Below, one piece after another: positions 58,918 through 64,000 of a stretch of DNA of 64,000 bases. The DNA is from Streptomyces sp. ST2-7A (GTDB lineage: Bacteria > Actinomycetota > Actinomycetes > Streptomycetales > Streptomycetaceae), in NCBI RefSeq assembly GCF_021390475.1, contig NZ_JAJUWS010000034.1:1-64000 (forward strand), given 5' to 3'. Position 1 is the first letter of the stretch. Each line of letters begins with the position of its first letter. The translations under genes and the position numbers were made by a program. The notes beneath the pieces are model-generated. The model was not told the DNA's origin and did no database searches. It saw nothing but the letters and a program-made list of their open reading frames with translations.

Positions 58918-59622
58918 TTGAGTCGCTCGGTACTGGTCACCGGCGGAAACCGCGGTATCGGCCTGGCCATCGCACGTGCCCTCACCGAGGCGGGGGACTC
59001 GGTGGCGGTCACCCACCGCTCCGGTGAGGCCCCGGAGGGGCTCTTCGGTGTGCGGTGCGACATCACCGATCCCGAGCAGGTGGAGCAGGCATACAAGAGG
59101 GTCGAGGAGCACCAGGGCCCGGTCGAGGTCCTCGTGGCCAACGCCGGTATCACCCGCGACCAGCTCCTGCTGAGGATGTCGGAGGAGGACTTCTCCACCG
59201 TTGTGGAGACCAACCTCACCGGCACCTTCCGGGTGGTCAAGCGCGCCTCGCGGGGCATGCTCCGTGCCCGTCGGGGCCGTATCGTGCTGATCTCCTCGGT
59301 GGTCGGTCTGCTCGGCTCCGCCGGCCAGGCCAACTACGCCGCCTCCAAGGCGGGCCTGGTGGGCTTCGCCCGTTCCCTGGCCCGTGAGCTGGGGTCGCGC
59401 AACATCACCTGCAACGTGGTCGCGCCCGGCTTCGTGGACACCGACATGACCCGGGTCCTGAGCGAGGAGCAGCGCGCCGGCATCGTGGCGCAGGTGCCGC
59501 TGGGCCGGTACGCCGAGCCCGCCGAGGTCGCCGCCGCGGTCCGTTTCCTGGCCTCTCCCGAGGCCGCGTACATCACCGGAGCCGTCATCCCCGTTGACGG
59601 CGGATTGGGCATGGGGCACTGA
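58918..59622 (+). CDS. fabG: 3-oxoacyl-[acyl-carrier-protein] reductase
   Basis: Short-chain dehydrogenase of 234 residues reducing beta-ketoacyl-ACP with NADPH in type II fatty-acid synthesis. The cofactor motif is VTGGNRGIG near residue 7, the NAG motif is in VANAGITRD, and the catalytic Ser-Tyr-Lys lies in ISSVVGLLGSAGQANYAASKAG. The end VIPVDGGLGMGH is typical. The start is a TTG at 58918, the form I recall for fabG at this Streptomyces locus. The fabI gene follows after 4 nt, an actinobacterial pairing like mabA-inhA. Confidence 0.94.
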   Translation: MSRSVLVTGGNRGIGLAIARALTEAGDSVAVTHRSGEAPEGLFGVRCDITDPEQVEQAYKRVEEHQGPVEVLVANAGITRDQLLLRMSEEDFSTVVETNLTGTFRVVKRASRGMLRARRGRIVLISSVVGLLGSAGQANYAASKAGLVGFARSLARELGSRNITCNVVAPGFVDTDMTRVLSEEQRAGIVAQVPLGRYAEPAEVAAAVRFLASPEAAYITGAVIPVDGGLGMGH

Positions 59623-59626
59623 CACC

Positions 59627-60403
59627 ATGAGTGGACTTCTCGCCGGCAAACGCATCCTGATCACCGGGGTCCTCACCGACTCCTCGATCGCCTTCCACGT
59701 CGCCCGGCTCGCCCAGGAGGAGGGCGCCGAGGTCGTACTGACCGGCTTCGGCCGGCTCAGCCTGGTCCAACGCATCGCGCGTCGGCTGCCCAAGGAGGCA
59801 CCGGTCATCGAGTTGGACGTGCAGAACCGTGAGCACCTGGACGGGCTCGCCGCCGCGGTGGGGGAGCACGTGGACTCCCTGGACGGAGTGGTGCACTCCA
59901 TCGGTTTCGCCCCGCAGGACGCCCTGGGCGGAAACTTCCTGAACACCCCCTGGGAGTCGGTGGCCACCGCCGTGGAGGTGTCCGCGTACTCGCTGAAGTC
60001 GCTGACCACCGCGTTGTTGCCGCTGATGGAGCGTGGGGGCAACGGCGCCTCGGTCGTCGGCATGGACTTCGACGCCCGGGTGGCCTGGCCCAAGTACGAC
60101 TGGATGGGTGTGGCCAAGGCGGCCCTGGAGTCGACCTCCCGCTACCTCGCCCGCGACCTGGGCGACCGCGGTATCCGGGTCAACCTGATCTCGGCGGGTC
60201 CGATCAAGTCGATGGCGGCCAGGTCCATCCCCGGTTTCGAGGAGTTGGCGGACGTGTGGAGGACCCGCGCGCCCATCGGCTGGGACATCGAGGACCCGGA
60301 GCCGGCCGCGCGCGGCGTGTGTGCCCTGCTCTCGGACTGGTTCCCGCGGACCACGGGCGAGGTCGTCCACGTGGACGGCGGCGTGCACATGATGGGCGCC
60401 TGA
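59627..60403 (+). CDS. fabI: Enoyl-[acyl-carrier-protein] reductase (InhA-type)
   Basis: NADH-dependent enoyl-ACP reductase of 258 residues, completing each fatty-acid elongation round. The dinucleotide-binding region is KRILITGVLTDSSIAFHVAR; the catalytic Tyr and Lys are in MDFDARVAWPKYDWMGVAKAALES, as in mycobacterial InhA. GPIKSMAARSIPGF is also conserved. It lies 4 nt after fabG, sharing its transcript, and ends before a very strong hairpin. Confidence 0.95.
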   Translation: MSGLLAGKRILITGVLTDSSIAFHVARLAQEEGAEVVLTGFGRLSLVQRIARRLPKEAPVIELDVQNREHLDGLAAAVGEHVDSLDGVVHSIGFAPQDALGGNFLNTPWESVATAVEVSAYSLKSLTTALLPLMERGGNGASVVGMDFDARVAWPKYDWMGVAKAALESTSRYLARDLGDRGIRVNLISAGPIKSMAARSIPGFEELADVWRTRAPIGWDIEDPEPAARGVCALLSDWFPRTTGEVVHVDGGVHMMGA

Positions 60404-60412
60404 CCGACCCCG

Positions 60413-60455
60413 CACCGGGGGCGGGTGACGGGACTCCCGTCACCCGCCCCCGGTG
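60413..60455 (+). terminator. Very strong terminator after fabI
   Basis: CACCGGGGGCGGGTGACGGG (60413-60432) pairs without mismatch with 60436-60455, a stem of about 20 bp, followed by TTT. It ends the fabG-fabI operon and faces the convergent regulator gene. Confidence 0.9.
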
Positions 60456-60556
60456 TTTCCGGCCCCGAGTTCACCGGGACCGTCCGGGCCCCCGCTTCAC
60501 CGGGGGGCGCCCCGGGGCGCCCCCCGGCGGTCCGGGGCGCCGGCCCATCCGGACCG

Positions 60557-61243
60557 CTACCCGGCGCCGCTACCCGGCATCGGGCGACAGCCCAACGCGT
60601 AGGACCCCGCCTCCGCGGCGGCCGCGACCGGGTCCGCCGAGCGGATCGCCTCGACCAGACGGCCGTGGTCGAGGTGCTCCTCGGGACGCAGCCGGTCCCC
60701 GACGTCATGGCGCAGGAAGTCCCGCACGACGAAACCGAGGTCCGCGTACAGCGCCGCCAGGACATCGTTGTGCGAGGCGGTCACCACCGCCGCGTGGAAG
60801 GTGCTGTCGGCCTCCACGAACCTCTCCACCCCACCGCTCCGCCAGGCCGCCTCGCGCTGCTCGAGGAGGGAGTCCAGGTGGGCCAGATCGGCCTCGGTGC
60901 GCCGCACGGCGGCCAATCCGGCGGCCGAGGACTCCAGGGTGGAGCGGACCTCCGCGACGTCCCGGGGATCGGCGTCGGTGAAGCGTCGGCGCATCACCCC
61001 GGCCAGTTCGCTGGTGGCCGCCACGTAGGTGCCGGAACCCTGCCGGATGTCCAGCAGTCCGTTGTGGGCCAGGGCCCGAACCGCCTCCCGCACGGTGTTG
61101 CGGGCCACGCCCAACTGTTCCACCAGCTCGGGCTCGGTGGGGATGCGGGAGCCGACCGGCCACTCCCCGACGGTGATCTGGCGGCGGAGTTCGGTGATGA
61201 CCTGGTCGGCGAGGGCCGATCGACGGGGTGAGGTCAGTGGCAT
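60557..61243 (-). CDS. FadR-type GntR regulator (FCD domain)
   Basis: A 228-residue GntR regulator. The winged helix (SALADQVITELRRQITVGEWPVGSRIPTEPELVEQLGVARNTVREAVRALAHNGLL) is followed by an all-helical FCD ligand domain with metal/ligand residues in DSTFHAAVVTASHN and EHLDHGRLVEAI. It is divergent from a CynX/NimT-type exporter, with a palindrome overlapping the exporter start, so it probably controls that gene. The ATG at 61243 begins MPLTSPRRS. The ligand is unknown; FCD proteins usually sense small organic acids. Confidence 0.88.
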   Translation of the reverse strand: MPLTSPRRSALADQVITELRRQITVGEWPVGSRIPTEPELVEQLGVARNTVREAVRALAHNGLLDIRQGSGTYVAATSELAGVMRRRFTDADPRDVAEVRSTLESSAAGLAAVRRTEADLAHLDSLLEQREAAWRSGGVERFVEADSTFHAAVVTASHNDVLAALYADLGFVVRDFLRHDVGDRLRPEEHLDHGRLVEAIRSADPVAAAAEAGSYALGCRPMPGSGAG

Positions 61244-61431
61244 GGCTCTCCCGTTTCCGATGGGACGGGGCCGCCTCGGCGGCCCGGGTGGGGGCGGTGG
61301 CGCGGGACGTGCCCGTCCGGAAAAGGGGTCACTGCCCCGGCCCGGGCGGGGGACCACGCTACCGGGGTCCACGGTTCCGGCGATGGTGCGCTCCTCCGGC
61401 GCCCGTCGGGGACGGAACCCCGGTGCGACGA

Positions 61432-61461
61432 ATACATCCCATGATTCTATGATGGATGTAT
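61432..61461. promoter_or_regulatory. Operator and promoter overlapping the MFS start codon
   Basis: ATACATCC (61432-61439) and GGATGTAT (61454-61461) form an inverted repeat. Between them TATGAT (61448-61453) is a near-consensus -10 box only 6 nt before the ATG at 61460, implying a leaderless transcript. Binding of the adjacent FadR-type protein here would block transcription. TAGAAT on the opposite strand (61449-61444) may serve the regulator gene. Confidence 0.65.
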
Positions 61462-62779
61462 GCCCGCAGCCGGTGACGCCCGCACCTCCACCCACCCCCT
61501 CCCGCGGCCACGGACGACCGACCGTCCCACCGGGGGAGACGGGGCCGGCTCCACCGACATCCCCCGGCGGCGCCTCCGGTGGGGCACGCGGTGGTTCCTC
61601 GCGATCGCCCTGGTACTCACCGCACTCAACCTGCGCCCCGCGATCTCCGGCCTCGGTCCGCTGCTGGAGGAGGTTCGCCTCGGGCTGGGCATGGGGGGCG
61701 TCGTCGCCGGCCTGCTCACCTCGGTGCCCGCGCTGTGCTTCGCCGTCTTCGGCGGTGTCACGCCCCGGCTGGCCCGGCGGTTGGGCCCCGTCCCGGTCAT
61801 CGTCGCGGGCACCGCCGCGATCACCCTGGGCCTCGCACTGCGACCGCTGGCCCCGAACACCGCCGTCTTCCTGGTCTGCACCGCCCTGGCCCTGGCCGGC
61901 ATCGCGGCCGCCAACGTCCTGCTGCCGGTGGTGGTCAAGGGCTGGTTCCCCGACCGGCAGGGCACCATGACCGGTCTGTACTCGATGGCCCTGGCTTTGG
62001 GCACCGCCGGCGCGGCGGCGGTGACCGTCCCCCTCGTCCAGCGACTGGGCGGCGACTGGCGCCCGGGCCTCCTCGTATGGGCCCTGCCCGCCGCGATCGC
62101 CCTCGCCTGTTGGGCCGTGACGCTCCGCCGGGGAGTCCCGCGGGTGTCACCGGGGATCCCGTCGGAGACGCTTCCGGCCGAGCCCGTCGGCGCCGGACCC
62201 CGTACGCTGCGCCGCTCGCCCACCGCCCTCGCCCTGGCCCTTTTCTTCGGCCTCCAGTCCACCGCCGCCTACGTGACCATGGGCTGGATGCCGCAGATCT
62301 TCCGGGACGCCGGGGTCGCGGCGGTGACCTCCGGCCTGCTGTTGGCCGTCATCATGGGCATGGGCGTCCCGCTGGCCTTCGTGCTTCCCCGGCTCGCCGT
62401 CCGACTGTCCCACCAGGGGCCCCTGGTGGCCGCCCTCGGTGTCTGCGGGCTGATCGGTTACGCGGGACTGTTGCTGGCCCCGGCCCAGGGCGCCTGGGCC
62501 TGGGCGGTTCTGCTGGGGATCTCCGGCTGCGCCTTCCCCGTCGCGCTGACCATGATCGGTCTGCGGGCGCGGACCTCCGCCGGCGTGGCCCGGCTCTCCG
62601 GGTTCGCGCAGAGCGCCGGCTACCTCCTGGCCGTGCCCGGGCCCCTGGCCATCGGCGCCCTGCAGGAGGCCGCCGGCGGTTGGGACATCCCCCTGCTCCT
62701 GCTGGCCGGGCTGATGGTTCTGCAAATCGTCGCCGGCGTGCGGGCCGGCCGTCCGGGTGTCGTCGAGGACGGTGCCTGA
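61460..62779 (+). CDS. CynX/NimT-family MFS transporter
   Basis: A 439-residue major-facilitator protein with 12 hydrophobic segments after a 40-residue hydrophilic N-terminus. The segments ALNLRPAISGLGPLLEEVR and PLVVKGWFPDRQGTMTGLYSMAL-like LLPVVVKGWFPDRQGTMTG are typical of the cyanate/nitroimidazole (CynX/NimT) group. The substrate is unknown; export or import of a small anion or drug-like compound is possible. The ATG at 61460 lies inside an operator palindrome with no ribosome site, so it is probably leaderless and repressed by the divergent FadR-type regulator. Confidence 0.87.
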   Translation: MPAAGDARTSTHPLPRPRTTDRPTGGDGAGSTDIPRRRLRWGTRWFLAIALVLTALNLRPAISGLGPLLEEVRLGLGMGGVVAGLLTSVPALCFAVFGGVTPRLARRLGPVPVIVAGTAAITLGLALRPLAPNTAVFLVCTALALAGIAAANVLLPVVVKGWFPDRQGTMTGLYSMALALGTAGAAAVTVPLVQRLGGDWRPGLLVWALPAAIALACWAVTLRRGVPRVSPGIPSETLPAEPVGAGPRTLRRSPTALALALFFGLQSTAAYVTMGWMPQIFRDAGVAAVTSGLLLAVIMGMGVPLAFVLPRLAVRLSHQGPLVAALGVCGLIGYAGLLLAPAQGAWAWAVLLGISGCAFPVALTMIGLRARTSAGVARLSGFAQSAGYLLAVPGPLAIGALQEAAGGWDIPLLLLAGLMVLQIVAGVRAGRPGVVEDGA

Positions 62780-62990
62780 GCCCGGCCCTCCCCGGCCGGA
62801 ACCGTACGCGGTCCGAACGCCGTGCCGGGGGGTGGGGACAACCCCACCATCCCCTAGGGGGCACGGTTCAGGGGGGCCCGGGTGGATCACCGGATGGGCC
62901 GACGGACCCGCTCCTCATAGGGTGGACACCACGTCACCCCGGCGGCCCGCCGGAACGACCCGGGAACCGACCGGAACGGAGGGGATTCCC

Positions 62991-63191
62991 ATGTCGGCCC
63001 ACACCACACCCCCCACACGGCGGGAGACGCGCACGCGCCTGCCCTGGTGGGGACTGCTCGCCCCGGCGGCGGCCTTCACCGGCCTGCTGGTGCTCCTGCT
63101 CACCGGATCCGACACCGCCGCGGCCGCCGAGATGCCGCGTCCGCTGCCGCTGCTGCTGGAACACCTGCTCGTGGCGCTGCTGCGGTCCTGA
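62991..63191 (+). CDS. Small single-helix membrane protein
   Basis: A 66-residue hypothetical protein. The basic N-terminus (PPTRRETRTRLPW) leads into one membrane helix (WGLLAPAAAFTGLLVLLLTG), then a short alanine-rich segment and a Leu-rich amphipathic end (PLPLLLEHLLVALLRS). GGAGGGG lies 5 nt before the ATG, strong support for translation. It could be a small membrane regulator or secreted peptide; no relative is recognised. It precedes sixA by 132 bp. Confidence 0.65.
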   Translation: MSAHTTPPTRRETRTRLPWWGLLAPAAAFTGLLVLLLTGSDTAAAAEMPRPLPLLLEHLLVALLRS

Positions 63192-63323
63192 CCCACTCCG
63201 CACGGAGCCCTCGAACCGTCGTCCGCGTGCCGAGCGGTGGTCCTTCCGGGGCTCCTCGCGGAGTGGTCCCCCGACGTCCCGCCGGCCGGGAAGGGCGCCC
63301 GGTTCCGTGGGAAGCTGGGACGC

Positions 63324-63842
63324 ATGAGCGTCGATGTTGCCCGCAGGATCGTCCTTCTCCGTCACGCCAAGGCCGACTGGCCGCAGGTGTCCGACCACGA
63401 CCGACCGCTCGCGGACCGGGGCCGTCGCGAGGCGCCCCTGGCGGGCCGTTGGATCGTCGGCGCCGGCATCACCCCCGACCTCGTCCTGTGCTCCACCGCC
63501 ACCCGGACCCGCGAGACCTGGAAACTGGTCGTCGCCGAACTGCCGCGGCGTCCCCGCACCGTCTACGACGAGCGGATCTACGAGGCCTCGCTCGGCGAGC
63601 TGATCGCCGTGCTCAACGGGGTGGAGGACGAGGTGCGCGACCTCCTGATGGTGGGCCACAACCCCGGCGTGCACGCCCTGGCCGACGCCCTGGCGGGGGA
63701 GGGGGAGGGGGACGCCCTGCCCCGCATGAACCGCAGCGGCTACCCCACCTCCGGCATCGCCGTCCTCGGTTTCACCGGGGAGTGGAAGTCCGTCGAGCAC
63801 GGGGTGGCCCGGCTGCGGTCCTTCTGGACCCCCAAGGACTGA
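63324..63842 (+). CDS. sixA: SixA-type phosphohistidine phosphatase
   Basis: Histidine phosphatase-superfamily protein of 172 residues. The RHG-type motif is IVLLRHAKADWPQ near residue 10 and the second histidine is in LMVGHNPGVHAL; LCSTATRTRETW supplies the phosphate-binding Arg. SixA enzymes remove phosphate from phosphohistidine proteins; the physiological target in actinobacteria is not known. The ATG at 63324 is preceded by GGGA. A hairpin follows near 63880. Confidence 0.88.
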   Translation: MSVDVARRIVLLRHAKADWPQVSDHDRPLADRGRREAPLAGRWIVGAGITPDLVLCSTATRTRETWKLVVAELPRRPRTVYDERIYEASLGELIAVLNGVEDEVRDLLMVGHNPGVHALADALAGEGEGDALPRMNRSGYPTSGIAVLGFTGEWKSVEHGVARLRSFWTPKD

Positions 63843-63870
63843 CGACGGGAACGGGCGGCGGTTTCCCCGC

Positions 63871-63903
63871 CGGGGACCCGGCCTCCCGGACGGGGAGGCG
63901 GGC
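63871..63903 (+). terminator. Hairpin after sixA
   Basis: GCCTCCC (63881-63887) pairs with GGGAGGC (63893-63899), with additional C/G pairing outside, about 40 nt after the sixA stop. The remaining bases to the window edge show no supported gene. Confidence 0.5.
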
Positions 63904-64000
63904 CGCGCCCGGGAGGCACCCGGTGCGACCCCGCCGGAACCGATCGACCCCTCGGCCCCCTCCCACCGATCGGGACCGCCGGACCGGGGCGCCCGCCGGG

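Overview
The window is high-GC DNA with short intergenic spaces, many 4-nt stop/start overlaps, GTG/TTG starts and long perfect hairpin terminators. This points to an actinobacterium, most likely Streptomyces. Supporting markers are a gbn-type (GATC-binding) nucleoid protein, a LAxTG-anchored SCO1860-like protein, the ectABCD operon, a B12-riboswitch cobalamin operon, the Asp23/AmaP envelope cluster and an InhA-type fabG-fabI pair. The right two thirds (about 23.4-64 kb) looks like conserved core chromosome. The left third is more accessory.

Layout. 0-11.3 kb: AzgA-like purine permease, alpha-ketoglutaric semialdehyde-type aldehyde dehydrogenase, secreted PhoX-type phosphatase, then a 2.76-kb IS630-family element (6899-9661). 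The element carries two passenger genes (alpha/beta hydrolase and a divergent MarR regulator) besides its transposase, and it sits exactly in the TAG stop codon of a DASS dicarboxylate transporter gene. 12-15 kb: three overlapping genes for CstA, a short protein ending in Cys-Cys, and an ArsA-like ATPase. 15.2-23.2 kb: a galactan-utilisation locus, with a LacI regulator, two ABC permeases and a binding lipoprotein on the minus strand, and GH42 beta-galactosidase and GH53 endo-galactanase on the plus strand. Near-identical palindromic operators lie in the divergent promoter region. 23.4-27 kb: ectoine/hydroxyectoine operon. 27.5-29.1 kb: SigE-family sigma factor with a one-helix membrane partner. 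29.2-31.8 kb: amidohydrolase and an LAxTG surface protein.

31.9-41 kb: cobalamin late-pathway operon (cobD, cobQ, chelatase, cobO, cobB, cobE-like, cobC-like) behind a B12 riboswitch. A 31-codon open frame with its own ribosome site lies between the riboswitch and cobD. 41-48.5 kb: class II aldolase, membrane-anchored hydrolase, unknown protein, ABC-F ATPase, gbn, enoyl-CoA hydratase. 48.6-52.4 kb: Asp23/DUF2273/AmaP cluster. 52.4-64 kb: SURF1, DEDDh exonuclease with BRCT, moaA (preceded by a 46-nt near-perfect palindrome), small CxxH protein, DUF3099, tyrS, fabG-fabI, FadR-type regulator and MFS exporter with a shared operator, a small membrane protein and SixA phosphatase.

The most unusual items are the IS630 element that appears to have gained a distant left end and thereby captured a regulated hydrolase, the CstA/CC-protein/ArsA operon, and the coupled small frame between the B12 riboswitch and cobD. 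No rRNA, tRNA or CRISPR array was seen.
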